This document shows, piece by piece, positions 25,165 to 36,608 of a stretch of 64,000 nt of DNA. The stretch lies in the NCBI RefSeq assembly GCF_023065955.2, contig NW_026622808.1, positions 38,142,475 through 38,206,474 on the forward strand, in the 5' to 3' direction. Below the pieces are notes generated by a model. The model was not told the DNA's origin. It saw nothing but the letters and a program-made list of their open reading frames with translations, and made no database searches. Made by a program: the position numbers and the translations under genes. This DNA is from Ursus arctos. Its lineage: Eukaryota; Chordata; Mammalia; Carnivora; Ursidae. Position 1 is the stretch's first letter. The number at the start of each line of letters is the position of its first letter.

Positions 25165-25621
25165 AAAAAATAAAAAATGACATGTAGAAAAAAGCATATA
25201 ATGAATGTTCACAGCAACATTATTCATAATAGCCAAAATGTGAAAAATGCCATCAACTAATTAGATAATTAAAATGTGGCATATCCAAATACCCATACAA
25301 TGAAATATTATTCATTCATAAAAATTAATGAAATACCAACATATGCCATAACATGGATGAATCTTGAAAACACTGTCCTAAGTAGAAAAAGCCAGACACA
25401 AAAGGCCACATAGTATATAAGTCCATTTATATCAAATGTCCAAAATAGATAAATCCATGGAAACAGAAAGCAGATTAGTGGCTACCAAGGGCTGAGGATT
25501 GGGGGTGGAAAGGTAGAGAAACTGCTTAAAGGGTACAGGGTTTCCTTTTGGGGTGATAAAAAATGTTCCCAAATTGATTACAATAATGGTTGCACAACTC
25601 TGTAAATATATTAAAAATCAC
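25165..25621 (+). repeat. Old L1 3' fragment, left part
   Basis: AGCAACATTATTCATAATAGCC, ACAATGAAATATTATTCATTC, GAATCTTGAAAACACTG and GATTAGTGGCTACCAAGGGC follow the old L1 3' order. The sequence resumes at 26771 after a younger L1. Confidence 0.85.
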
Positions 25622-26041
25622 AAATGGCTAACAGACACATGAAAAAATGTTCAAAATCATTAGCCATCAGGGAAATTCAAATCAAAACCACATTGAGATA
25701 CCACCTTATGCCAGTTAGAATGGCAAAAATTGACAAGGCAGGAAACAACAAATGTTGGAGAGGATGTGGAGAAAGGGGATTCCTCTTACACTGTTGGTGG
25801 GAATGCAAGTTGGTACAGCCACTTTGGAAAACAGTGTGGAGGTCCCTTAAAAAGTTAAAAATTGAGCTACCCTATGATCCAGCAATTGCACTACTGGGTA
25901 TTTACCCCAAAGATACAGATGTAGTGAAGAGAAGGGCCATATGCACCCCAATGTTCATAGCAGCATTGTCCACAATAGCTAAATTGTGGAAGGAGCCGAG
26001 ATGCCCTTCAACAGATGACTGGATTAAGAAGATGTGGTCCA

Positions 26042-26269
26042 GGGGGCACCTGGGTGGTTCAGTCATTGGGCATCTGCCTTTGGCTCAGGGAGTGATCCTG
26101 GTGCTTTGGGATGGAGCCCCACATCAGGCTCCTCTGCTAGGAGCCTGCTTCTTCCTCTCCCACTCCCCCTGTTTGTGTTCCCTCTCTCGCTGGCTGTCTC
26201 TGTCAAATAAATAAATAAAATATTTTAAAAGAAGAAGAAGAAGAAGAAAAAGAAGAAGAAGAAGAAGAA

Positions 26270-26296
<27 letters not shown>
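26042..26296 (+). mobile_element. SINEC element inside the young L1
   Basis: Head GGGGCACCTGGGTGGTTCAG with the arctoid-type body (GGGATGGAGCCCCACATC, TCTGCTAGGAGCCTGC) and a CAAATAAATAAATAAAAT tail. GATGTGGTCCA occurs at 26031-26041 and 26297-26307, splitting the L1 reading exactly. Confidence 0.95.

Positions 26297-26300
<4 letters not shown>
26231..26300. repeat. Compound (GAA)n(GAT)n microsatellite at the SINE tail
   Basis: About 13 GAA units with one interruption turn into about 10 GAT units that run into the GATG of the target duplication. Probably grown from the A tail and the duplicated GAT. Confidence 0.93.
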
Positions 26301-26770
26301 TGGTCCATATATACAATGGAATATTACTCAGCCATCAGAAAGAACGATTACCCAACATTTGCAGCAACATGGACGGGACTGGAGGAGATTGTGCTAAGTG
26401 AAATAAGTCAAGCAGAGAAAGACAATTATCATATGGCTTCACTCATTTATGGAACATAAGAAATAGAAGATCAGTAGGAGAAGGAAGGGAAGAATGAAGG
26501 GGAGGTAAACAGAAGGGGGAATGAACCATGACAGACTGTGGACTCTGGGAAACAAACTGAGGGCTTCAGAGGGGAGGGGGGTGGGGGATTGGGACAGGCC
26601 GGTGATGGGTATTAAGAAGGGTACATATTGCATGGTGTACTGGGTATTATATGCAAATAATGAACCATGGAACATTACATCAAAAACTAAGGATATACTG
26701 TATGGTGACTAACATAACATAATAAAAAATTATTATTAAAAAAATAAAAAGAAAAAAAAGAAAAAATCAC

Positions 26771-26860
26771 TGAATGGTATACTCTGAATCAGTGAATTGG
26801 ATGATATGTGAATCATACTTCAATAAAGCTGTCATATATATACATATATGTATATATATT
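26771..26860 (+). repeat. Old L1 3' end, right part
   Basis: TGAATGGTATACTCTGAATC and TTCAATAAAGCTGTCATAT are the end of the L1 begun at 25165, followed by a (TA)n-rich stretch to 26861. Confidence 0.8.
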
Positions 26861-26861
26861 T

Positions 26862-27479
26862 GGCATGTAGGTACCAAATATACCTTTGGAGATGAAGCTG
26901 GATGATTAACTCTCATCTAGACCTAAAGTCTACAAATAAACATACTATCTGTTTATCCTGGGATACATTGCTTAATGAAATGTCAGCTGCTCTAACAGAT
27001 AAACTGAAATCTCAATGACTTAAGATTATTTCTAGCTCAAATAGATTCCAATCAACAGTGGAATGGGGTGTGTGTGTGTGTGATGTTTACTCTGAGCAAT
27101 CCTTTCAGTTGTTATATAATAGCTTCACCATCCTTTAATCTGGGCCTCAGAGGTCAAGATCATCTGTATCTGGACCAGAAGGTAGAGTAAATTACACTTT
27201 GGTAATAAATTACCAAAGTAATTTATATGCCAAGTCTGAAATTGGCAAGAATCACTTCCATTGACCAAAATTCAGCAATATGGGCCACCCCTAACTACAG
27301 CAGAATGTGGGAAATCTATCTTTGTGTCCAGAAGGAAAAGGATTCAGGTTTTGTTGAAATATGTAGCAGAGACTTAGCAGAGTTTACTAACTAAAGGAAA
27401 GACAGATTTGGGAGAAGCCTATGAACATCTATTTTGTTATATATACTGTTTCTCCAAAGATATTCCCTCTTAATAAGTA
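26862..27479. other. Unique intronic sequence
   Basis: Contains a short GT run (27067-27082) and an inverted repeat at 27196-27219. No gene seen. Confidence 0.45.
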
Positions 27480-27564
27480 GTTGGTACCAATTAGAGAATA
27501 AATTGGTAAAACTACTTTAGAAAGAAACGTGGCAACATCCAGGAAAGTTGAAGATATGTGAAAT

Positions 27565-28022
27565 TCACGATCCAATGCGGTAGACTAGAAAGACCGGGCC
27601 AGAATATTTCGCAACTTCTTTTATCCTGTGAACCTGGGCTGGCTTTGCGACTTGTCTGACCAACAGAGTGAGGTGGAAGTGACGCTGAGTGGACGCCAGA
27701 GCCTAGGACTTAAAAAGCCTTGCAGCTTCTGCTTGGAATGATGCCTCAAGAATGCCATGCTGTGAGGAAGCTTGTCTGTTCTATTAGAGGATGAGAAGCC
27801 AAATGAAGATCTGACATACTTTGCCTAAAGATAGTCCCAATGGCCAGACACATAAGTGAGGCCATTCTGGACTATTCAGCCATTCCTGCCATCATCTGAT
27901 TGCAATCAGATGAGAAAAACTAACAGAACCACCCTGCCTACCCTTAGAATTGTGTAAATCATTATTTTAAGCCAGTTAAGTTTGGGGTGTTTTGTGACAC
28001 AGCAATAGATAACTGATATAGC
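27565..28022 (+). mobile_element. MLT1-type LTR (ERVL-MaLR), solitary
   Basis: Near full-length old LTR: GAGCCTAGGACTTAAAAAGCC, GCCTTGCAGCTTCTGC, AGGCCATTCTGGACTATTCAGCC and the end TTTAAGCCAGTTAAGTTTGG, then CAGCAATAGATAACTGATA. Non-coding; no internal region. The flanks GAAATTCAC and GGAATTTCAC suggest a decayed duplication. Confidence 0.88.
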
Positions 28023-28259
28023 CAGGAATTTCACCTCTGAATATATACTATCAATAAACTCTCACACTTTAACCCAAAGAGAAATGCTGGGAAATGTCTC
28101 CATGGCACTGTTTGTAAAAGGAAAAATAAAAAAAAAATATATGTCAACAATTACATGGGTACTTAATGTATGATTTAGATATCCAATGGATTGCTACACA
28201 GCAGTGAAAATGAAACAGAGCTACCACTATTAACTTGGAATAAACTTCAAAAACATACT

Positions 28260-28451
28260 GGGGCACCTGAGTGGCTCAGTCAGTTAAGTGTCTGCCTTCA
28301 GCTTAGGTCATGATCCTGGAGTCCCTGCATGGAGCCCTGAGTCAGGCTTCCTGCTCAGCAGGGAGTCCACTTCTCCCTCTGCCCCTCACCTGTTCATGCT
28401 TGCTCTCTCCCTCTCTCTCTCAAGTAAAAAAAAAAAAATACTATTTTTTTC
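28260..28451 (+). mobile_element. SINEC element
   Basis: Head GGGGCACCTGAGTGGCTCAG, CT-rich part and A tail. Target duplication CAAAAACATACT at 28248-28259 and 28452-28463. Confidence 0.94.
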
Positions 28452-28499
28452 CAAAAACATACTATTGAGAAAAGAAAGTGAATTACCCAATGATATACA

Positions 28500-28960
28500 T
28501 TTAGTCAATCACCCAATATTTATAGAACACTATGTAAGCTACTAGGATAAAGCAGTTATAAAAACAGACCCCCCCCAAAAAAAACACAAAAGAAAACAAA
28601 TGAGCAAAATCCTTGTCTTCAAGGAACTTGCATTCTACTGGAGGGATACCAACAATAAAAAAGAAAATAAGTCAAATGTTTAGTAACCTAGATGGCAAAA
28701 AGTAGTAAAGAAAATAAGGAGAAGGGAAAGGAGACAAAAGATTGAAAGGGTTTGCAGTTTTAGGTGGGGTAGCCCAGGAAGGCCCTAAGGCACTTGTTTA
28801 AATAAAAACATGAGGGAAATAGGAAACTGGCCATGTGGATGTTAGGGGAAGGGCAATCTAGGCAAAAGGGAACTGCAAGGGCAAAAGCCATGACGTGGAA
28901 GTACAGCTGGTGTTTGCAAGGAATAGAGAGGAGGCCAATGCATAACTGGTCTAATAAGTA
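28500..28960 (+). repeat. Ancient mammalian repeat (TTATTGAGCAC type)
   Basis: ATATTTATAGAACACTATG, TTCAAGGAACTTGCATTCTA and GAACTGCAAGGGCAAAAGCC have the order of a common old repeat also present at 57585-57985. Family not fixed (L3 or MIR-related suspected). Confidence 0.55.
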
Positions 28961-29423
28961 AAAAAGAAAGTATGAAACCATTTATGTTGCATTTTAAGAA
29001 TGCAAAAAATAATGTTACTTATTATTTATGAATTCATAATATCTAGGAAAATTATAAAAACAGTCTATTTTGCTTAAAAATAAATAAATATGTCAAATAA
29101 GTATAAAAATAAGCCTGAAGGATACACATTGATTTCAGGATAGGATTCTCTTTGGGGAAAATGAGGTAAATGGGATCAAGATGGGGCATAAGAGATTATC
29201 TCTTTAAAATATGTTAAGTAAATATGGCAAATTGTATTTATTTACTTACTCATTTATTAAGTAAAATGTATTTAGTGTGGGTGTCGGGTAAATGCATTTT
29301 AGTTACAATATTCTTTGTACTTTCTAGTATGTTTGAAATATTTCATAATTGGTTTTAAAAGTAAATAAAGTAGTAAGTATTTAATTAACAATCAGCAATT
29401 ACTTAAGGAAGGAGACGTAGTTG

Positions 29424-29426
<3 letters not shown>

Positions 29427-29463
<37 letters not shown>
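29427..29463. repeat. (CA)n microsatellite
   Basis: Uninterrupted CA run of about 18 units. Confidence 0.96.
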
Positions 29464-29465
<2 letters not shown>

Positions 29466-29764
29466 AAGTCAGAAGGGTATTTGCAAATTGTCCAAAAACT
29501 CAACAGGCATCTGGGAATGGACCTCACTAAGAAGGACATTATATCTACCTGGAGATAATAGCTACCACATATTTCTCACATAATATTATGTAGGATTTAA
29601 TCCATATCTAGTGAGTGTAGTTCTGTTTTGATGGCAAACACCAACATGGCTTCTGCTTTAACCCCGTAGTGCCTCTGTATCTGCTTCTAATATAATCTCA
29701 AGGAGCATATGCTTATACAAAACTGGACAGGAAGAGAGGAGGTTAATAATGATGGTAATAATGA
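29464..29764. other. Unique intronic sequence
   Basis: Nothing recognised. Confidence 0.45.
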
Positions 29765-30015
29765 CAATAATAGCACTGACATTTATTGAGTGCTCAGTAC
29801 TTTCCAGCCCCTTCTCACAGTTCTATCTTGTACAGCAGATTACATAATCTTCCTAAAAGTTCTTTGAGGTAGGCATTGTTATTACTTCTATCTGAGCACC
29901 AAAGAACAGAGGTGCAGAGAGGTGATTGACTTGCCCAAGGTCACATGGCTAGGAAGTGATTCAAACAGAGCAGCCTGTCTAATGGCAGAGGTGGAACTTT
30001 AACCATTAAGCTCTG
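29765..30015 (-). repeat. MIR SINE, near full length
   Basis: TTTATTGAGTGCTCAGTAC, GAGGTGCAGAGAGGTGATTG, CTTGCCCAAGGTCACATGGC and TTAACCATTAAGCTCTGCTG are MIR in reverse order. Confidence 0.92.
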
Positions 30016-30530
30016 CTGGTAATACAGAAACTTTTGAGCATACCCTAAAACTGCTCCCACAATTAGCCACTTGTATACTAAAGTTAAAACCAACTGTGAA
30101 TATGTTTGTGTGCCTCAGTAATAAATTATTAACTGTATGGTTCATATTTGCTTCAACTGATGGGATTATAGGCTTCAGTTGAATCAGTGTGAACCTTGAT
30201 TACCCACCAACATGAATTTGAAATCTTGCAGACTGTTGTAAATAAAATTGCATCCAAAGTAGTTGTGACCTTTTAAACTCTTATAAACACTGTCATCCTT
30301 AAGATGGTGTTTGGAGAAGTTGAAGGCAGAATCCAACTTAGCTCTAAGAAATGCCTCCTGATTTTCACTGAAAACCATAATCGTTTCCCTAAAGGCTATA
30401 TTACCACATGCATCAGTCCTATAGAGCTGTACAGGAAAAGTTTGGAGATTGCCTCTCAATTAGCAATTCTCAACATGGCAGGCCAAAATTCTGTTATTGT
30501 AAACTGAATGATCAAAACTGAATATGGTTT
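30016..30530. other. Unique intronic sequence
   Basis: Overlapping open frames on both strands around 30184-30507 have no splice or family support. Confidence 0.45.
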
Positions 30531-30739
30531 GGTTTTGGTTTTTTTTTTTTAAGATTTATTTATTTATTTGAGAGAGAGAGAGAGAGGACAGGGAAGGGGC
30601 AGAGAGAGAGAGAGAAACTCAAGCAGACTCCATGCCGAATGCAGAGCTCGACACAGGGCTCAATCTCAGGACCCTGAGAGCAGACCTGAGATGAAACCAA
30701 GAGTCGGATGCTTAATGGATTGCACCACCCAGGTGCCCC
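30531..30739 (-). mobile_element. SINEC element (minus orientation)
   Basis: T-rich start, AAGATTTATTTATTTATTTG, GA-rich stretch and the end CACCACCCAGGTGCCCC are the SINE in reverse. TGAATATGGTTT (30519-30530) and TGAATACGGTTT (30740-30751) are the target duplication with one change. Confidence 0.95.
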
Positions 30740-30751
30740 TGAATACGGTTT

Positions 30752-31984
30752 TTAAAAAAAGAGACATGCTGAGACCAAATGAATACAACACAAAGGCACC
30801 TAAGATCATGAAAATCAAGCCTGAAAAATGTAAATAATTGTGTTTTACCTTTAGCCACAAAAATGAAAAAGCACTAGCATACCACTTTTCTACTGGCTCT
30901 TGCTTAATAATAGGAGATTAAGTATGTATGCAGTCCATATATGGAGAAAACTATTCCTCATAAATGGAAATAACTGGAAAATCATGCTGTTAAGAATTAC
31001 ACGCAACGGGGGACATCAATAGTATTTGGTAGGATATCAAAAAACAAATTCACTGTTGGCTAATCATGTATTTCAGAAAATCTTTATTATTAATATACCT
31101 AATATTTTCCCTCATTTAAGCAAAGTTTTGTTAAATAAGATCAGAAACACATCTCTGTCCATCTCCTTGCTAAATTCTAATAACTGTATAGTACCAATTC
31201 AAAGGTACTGTCTCATCCTTACACATTAGCTCACACAAAGAACATTTATTCCCAAGCCTTCCCAAACACACCTCATTTAGTCTTCAAATTAAATAAATGG
31301 ACTAAGATTTTGTTAACTGCCCCAGAATGTTTCTGATCCATATAGTCCAAATCACTGACTTTCAGATTAAAGCTTTATTTAAATTATTTCTATTACTAGA
31401 GGCAAAGTAAATTCAATGCTCCCAGAGTGATGTTTCTAACAAAACCAACTCAAACTTTGCTTCACTAAAATATAACCAACAGGGAGAAAAACACCATAAA
31501 CATAGTAATTATGGTAAGATAATCAAAGGCCTCCACACAGAAAGAAAAAAAAAATTGTCCTAAAAATGTCACTTGTGGGTTTTGAGGCTTTGGAGCCTTG
31601 AAAGAGACTTATTTTAAACAGAAGTCAAGAGGAAGCAACACACTTTGGATCTCTCTCTGTCCCCTCTCCCCTTTCTCTCACTCTTGGGAAGGAGAGAAGA
31701 TACAAGATTTAAAAAAGCAAAAAAAACCACAAAAAAACAAGCAGCTCTTCTCACCACCACCACCACCCACACTGCCCCATTTTCTGTCTTCTTTTCTACT
31801 GTGGCATCAAAACATCCCCATTTTACTTAGAGTTTCTTTCCCCTCAGATTTCCCTGGCTTATAATTATAGTCACAGGGAGCTCCTAGAGGGCTGTCTTCA
31901 GGATCTTTCAGTCCTTATACAAGGAAATTCCTGGCTGAAATTGACTCTATCCTCTGCTCTTTAAAGAAACCAGCAGTGTGAACT
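30752..31984. other. Unique intronic sequence
   Basis: A CAC-rich run lies near 31752-31768. No gene or clear repeat. Confidence 0.45.
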
Positions 31985-32800
31985 AACTAAAAAGACTCAA
32001 TTTGAATAGACATTTCTCCAAATAAGATATACAAAAGGCAGGCATATGAAAAGATAAGCAACGTCACTAGCCTGAGGGAAATGCAAATCAGCACCACGAT
32101 GAGATGCCACTTCCCAGTGACCGAAAGTGTTCAAGAAACTGTAGGGAAACTGGAGTTCCTGTGCATTGTTGGTGGGAATGCACAATGGTGTAGCCACTGT
32201 GGAAAAGTGTATCAGTTCTTTAAAAAATTGTTGAATTGCCATACAACCCAGAAATTCCACTTCTGGGGATATGCTCAAAGAACTGAAAGCAGAGATTCAA
32301 ACAGTGATCATGACAGCACTATTTACAATAGCTAAAAGGTTGAAACAACCCAATGTCCCTTGACTACCAAATAGGTAAATAAAAATGTGCTCATACGTGC
32401 AATGGGATATTATTCATCCTTAAAATGGGAGGAAATTCTGACACATACTACAACATGGATGAACCCTAAAGACATTATGCTAAGTGAAACAGGTCATACA
32501 CAAAAAAGACAAATATTATATGATTCTGCCCATATGATGTACTTAGAATAGTCAAAATCATAGAGACAGAAAGTAGAATGGTGGTTTAAAGGGGTGGGGA
32601 GAAGAGGGAAATGAGGAGTTATTGTTTAATGGGTGCATGCAGAGTTTCAGTTCAGGAGATAAAAAATGTTCCAGAGATGGATGGAAGTGATGGTTGCACA
32701 TCAAAGTAAATATACTTAGCTAAAGTCACAAAACTGTACACTTAAAAATGGTTAAAATGGCAAATTTCATGTTATATTTTACCACAATAAAAGAAAGTTG
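31985..32800 (+). repeat. Old L1 fragment (ORF2 end and 3' UTR)
   Basis: GACATTTCTCCAAATAAG, AAATGCAAATCAGCACCACG, TGTTGGTGGGAATGCACAATGG, CATGGATGAACCCTAAAGAC and ACTGTACACTTAAAAATGG are successive L1 landmarks. No intact frame. Confidence 0.88.
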
Positions 32801-33486
32801 ACTCAGAGGATATAATTATAAACACAGAATGGTTTTCAGTCAACTATTACTTTTATGAATCAACAAGCTGCCATTTTGCAGTTCCATACTAGGCTATAAA
32901 TATGATGGTTCTGGGTTGCAAAGGCTCTCCTTTAGTGCCCATCAGATCAGAGGATAGGTTGTGGTATACTGAACCACAGTCATTAATGCCTTTAATTCTC
33001 TACTGCTTTAGGAAGAAGGCACCATCTTAAGACAAATGAATCACCTTCTCCCAATGCATAGATCCTGACAGACATCACTCATCAATCATAGCACTGCTTT
33101 GTGCAATTTCATAACCCTTCCTAATACGGGGTTCAGACAGCTACCAATTAAATGAAATGCCTGTCAAAATGAAATCTATTTGCTATAGTGGTCTAGATGG
33201 CAATCTGGTTGTTTTTACCCAAACTAAAATCCTACACATTAAAAACCAGTTACTATTAAGCTAAGGATGCTAAATAACAGATGTAAGAAGACAAGTTTGC
33301 CCCAATCTCTGCCTGTCTTTTCACTCTCCTGGATTCTGAAACATACAGGGCCAGGTACAAGAAAAGGAACTCAATACAAGCAACTCAAGTGACGAGAGAG
33401 ACAGAGATTCTTAAAGCCTAGTAATAAAAAGGGGTTATGTCAGTATAATAAAATCTTTCATTATAAGAGCCCTCATTGCTTTCTAG
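32801..33486. other. Unique intronic sequence
   Basis: Nothing recognised. Confidence 0.45.
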
Positions 33487-33706
33487 AGCAAAGGCTGGCA
33501 AACTTCTGTAAAGGGACAGAGAGTAAATATTTCAGACTTTCTTGGCCATGCAGTCTGTTGCAACTACTCAACTCTGCCTTATAAAAGCAATTATGGACAG
33601 TACATAAATGAATGGGCATGACTGTGTTTATAAAAACTATTACAAAAACAGGTGGCACATGGGATTTGGCCTGTGGGCCATAGCTTGCCAACTTGTATTC
33701 TAGATA
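33487..33706 (+). mobile_element. hAT-Charlie miniature DNA transposon
   Basis: GCAAAGGCTGGCAAACTTCTG and GCCATAGCTTGCCAACTTG are the decayed inverted ends; CAACTACTCAACTCTGCC and GGGCATGACTGTGTTTATAA inside are a very common mammalian hAT fossil. The exact family name is left open. Confidence 0.85.
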
Positions 33707-34349
33707 TTTCATCTTTGGTCCAGATGTCATTAGGGGCCTCTTTCCCCTTTTCTTTTATCCACCTTCAGAATTTAAAGCCATTTATATCCCGACCTGAGCA
33801 CTGGCGCCTCTCCCACAAATAGCAGAATGAAGGACAACTGGTACAGAAAGCACAGCACTAAGCGGGAAGTGGAAAGGGGCAAAGAGAGAGAATCCAAGAG
33901 GTGCACTAACTTGTGTGTGTGTGGGGAGGGGTTTTGTATGTAAGAATTGAGAACTAAAAGCCAATAACTAAGGCCCTTCTCCCAGTGGGAGGCTGGGGGG
34001 ATGGATCAGTAGAAGGGAGAAGCCACTCCCCAGTTTCCACCCAACCACAAAAGCTAGATGTATTAGAATATGGGATTCAAATCCACCCAAAATGAATCCT
34101 CTCTGGATGTGGTCTTGGATTCTGCGTGTAAGCTTGACATGACTAGGGGTCAGATTGGTTATGGGCTCTACTATCTTGCTAAGGGTCATACAAAAAAGTG
34201 ATGTCCTTGTATCATCACTCTGGAGACTGGTGCAAAGCAAGTTCAAAGCTAAGACAAAGTTAATGCATTCATTGCCATTTCCAACAAATTCTGCTCAATA
34301 ACAATCAGATACAGCAGGATAAGTATGGACACGGTCAGAAGCAGGATAG
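33707..34349. other. Unique intronic sequence
   Basis: A short GT run is at 33912-33923. No gene seen. Confidence 0.45.
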
Positions 34350-34480
34350 CTCATTCCTGGGCCAGTTGCTCTAGTTCACTGATCTTGGGCAAGACAGTTA
34401 AGGTCTGTTTCTTATATTTAGAGTGGGAATCCAAACGCTGGTTTCATACAAGATAAGCAAACATACACATTCCGTGTGAT
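34350..34480 (+). repeat. MIR fragment
   Basis: CTGATCTTGGGCAAGACAG and GAGTGGGAATCCAAACGCTGG resemble the MIR core. Weak. Confidence 0.5.
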
Positions 34481-34639
34481 GTGCATTCAGACTGAAAGAA
34501 AACTTCTAATAAAGGGGAAAAAAATCCCTAGCCCAGAAAGTATCTGATGGCCTGTCTTCAATACAAGGCAGGACTGAAAAAGATAAAGATACTTGGTCGG
34601 GAGAAACAAGAATGCAGGGGAAGAGCTAGGGAGAAAAAT

Positions 34640-35240
34640 TGTGACTTGAGAATGGAATTATGGAAGCACAAATATCAAATACCTAAGTCAGTCTATAGGA
34701 ACAACATATAGCTTCTTGGAGAATTTGACACATAAGTAGAGGGATACGAGAATAAGCAGGAGGTTGCTGGGGAAGGTAAGTGGGAAAAGGGGCATTCTAA
34801 ACATGAAGAGCCACAGGGACCAAAACTCAGGGAAGAGAAAGAACAGATTAAGTGTGTGTAGGGAGTGGATCTGTTCAGTATTACCAGACTCTAAAACCGG
34901 ATGCAGGTTCTGGTGCAAAATGAGGCTGAGGGTTAGGCTTGGGCAAGACAATGGAGGGCCTTAAATGTCCCAATAAAACGCAGAGAGTGTATTCTGCAAG
35001 ATGACAAAGATGTTCAAGGTAGTAGCTAGGGCAGTGATGAGGAAGTGTAGAAAGTTAATCAGAACACAGTGAGGCTGGAGGCAGAGGGGATAGCCAGGAA
35101 GCCATTGCATAATCCATGCAAGAGAAGATCAGAACAAAGGTGGGAGATAGCAGGGATGGAGAGGAGGATAGATTTAAGAAATACTTACAGGCTAAACTCA
35201 GCAGGACTTGGTGAGCAATTAGATATAAGGATAGGGGTAT
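34640..35240 (+). repeat. Ancient mammalian repeat, family not fixed
   Basis: AGGGCCTTAAATGTCCCAATA and GCAGTGATGAGGAAGTG with purine-rich text resemble the same old repeat class as 57585-57985. Low certainty. Confidence 0.4.
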
Positions 35241-36234
35241 ACAAGGAACAGGGAGGAACTCTGAGACAGGGTGACTCTCAGATTTCTGATCTGGACAGTG
35301 GGGTAGATGGCTGCACTGTATCCCTGTGAGGCCAGACCACACCACACTCCAAAACGATCTTTCCAACTACAGAGACAGTTACTCTCCTGGGAAACAGGCA
35401 ATCTGGAAAAAGTTCCCAAGAAAAAAAGATGTAAGGACAAAACCAAGTTTGGAAATATCCTGGTAACAAGTACTGGAAATCATAATTACACACATATAAA
35501 TAAAAGGTCAGTAGAGATGAAGGGCTAAAGGATGCTACCATTAAATCAGGTTTCACTGTACACAGTAGTATTTCTACAATGTTTCTTCAATGTGTTGTCT
35601 GAAAAATATACAAAGCTATAAAATGTGTATCACATGTGTGTCTGTGTGTTTTACAACCATACCATGCCTCAGATTAACACTTTCTGTCCTGTAGTATTTC
35701 ATTAGACAGCATGTGTAAACAGTGGAGGAAATTTTAGTAAGTATGTATTTCAAATCACTCATCCAGAAAAAAGATTTGAGTAGGTGGGCATCCATTTACC
35801 GTTTAGGTTTATACGTTATTGTTATTCTTGTAACTTTAAAAATATTTTCAAGCAATCTTAAATAGTGTACACATCATTAAACGGATGCCAAATGGTTAAG
35901 GAAAAATGACATGGAATTGCTGGTCTCAGGAACTAAATTCAAAAAGGCATGTAGGGTGAGAAAAAACAAAATGAGCAATGAAAGGCCCAGGGGCTTAGCA
36001 AAATCTGTTCCCTGAGGGTAATTCAAGGACCACAACCTGTGTTTAAATTCAAACTAAGAACCAGGATTCTGGCTTCTACACTCCCACTGTTCCCCTAATG
36101 GAACATCTTATAAAAACAAGAACAAAATCCCTGCAAACTGGAGGACACACAAGATTTTATGTCATTTATCAGGGATTGGGATAAATTACTCTCACAATAG
36201 ACTCCTGATCTTCCAGTTCCATACTGTGTATGCA
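35241..36234. other. Unique intronic sequence
   Basis: No gene or repeat recognised. Confidence 0.45.
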
Positions 36235-36350
36235 AGTACAATTCAAGTTTGAATTCTGACTCTATCACTAGCTAATCATACTGCCTTGAATAAGGTATCC
36301 TCCTTTACTCCCGTACCTTCCATCTCTACATCTGAAACATGAAGAGGTGG
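36235..36350 (+). repeat. MIR fragment
   Basis: GAATTCTGACTCTATCACTAGC and CTACATCTGAAACATGAAGAGG fit a decayed MIR core. Confidence 0.55.
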
Positions 36351-36358
36351 ATGAGATC

Positions 36359-36382
36359 ACCATGGGCTGTGCAGCCCATGGT
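36359..36382. repeat. Perfect 24-bp inverted repeat
   Basis: ACCATGGGCTG and CAGCCCATGGT form an 11-bp perfect stem with a 2-base centre. Confidence 0.95.
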
Positions 36383-36439
36383 AAGTCCTCCCACATGCCT
36401 CTCTTCCATAGCAGTCAATCAGCTTATGGTTAATTTCCT

Positions 36440-36570
36440 CCTCAATGTTGGTCTTCACAGCTAGAAGACAGCTCTAAAAGGATGGGAGTCTTATAACCTT
36501 ACTGTTTCTAATTTTTAGTGCAGTGCCTGGCACTCAGGAGAAGCTCAATAAATATTTTCAAGTAACTGAC
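36440..36570 (+). repeat. L2-type 3' end
   Basis: GTGCAGTGCCTGGCACTCAG followed by GAGAAGCTCAATAAATATTT is the usual L2 3' motif. Confidence 0.65.
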
Positions 36571-36608
36571 TCCAGGAACTCCCCCATTCTCTTTTTAAAA
36601 ATGTTTAT

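Larger units (their letters stand above)
25622..26761 (+). mobile_element. Young L1 3' end inside old L1, itself split by a SINE
   Basis: 5'-truncated in ORF2. Intact C-terminal peptide stretches are visible ([19 protein letters not shown], then [18 protein letters not shown]) up to 26041, continuing after the SINE with TMEYYSAIRKNDY. The 3' UTR (GAATGAACCATGACAGACTG, GGTGACTAACATAAC) ends in an A-rich tail. AAAAATCAC flanks it (25613-25621, 26762-26770). The 196-codon frame 25624-26214 is ORF2 tail read into the SINE and is not a gene. Confidence 0.94.
27480..29370 (+). repeat. Old L1 fragment broken by MLT1, SINE and another repeat
   Basis: L1 3'-type text before (AAACTACTTTAGAAAGAAACG) and after the MLT1 (TCAATAAACTCTCACAC, GGATTGCTACACAGCAGTG), again after 28960 (TGAAGGATACACATTGATTTC, GTTTGAAATATTTCATAATTGG). 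Interruptions: 27565-28022, 28260-28451, 28500-28960. Confidence 0.65.
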
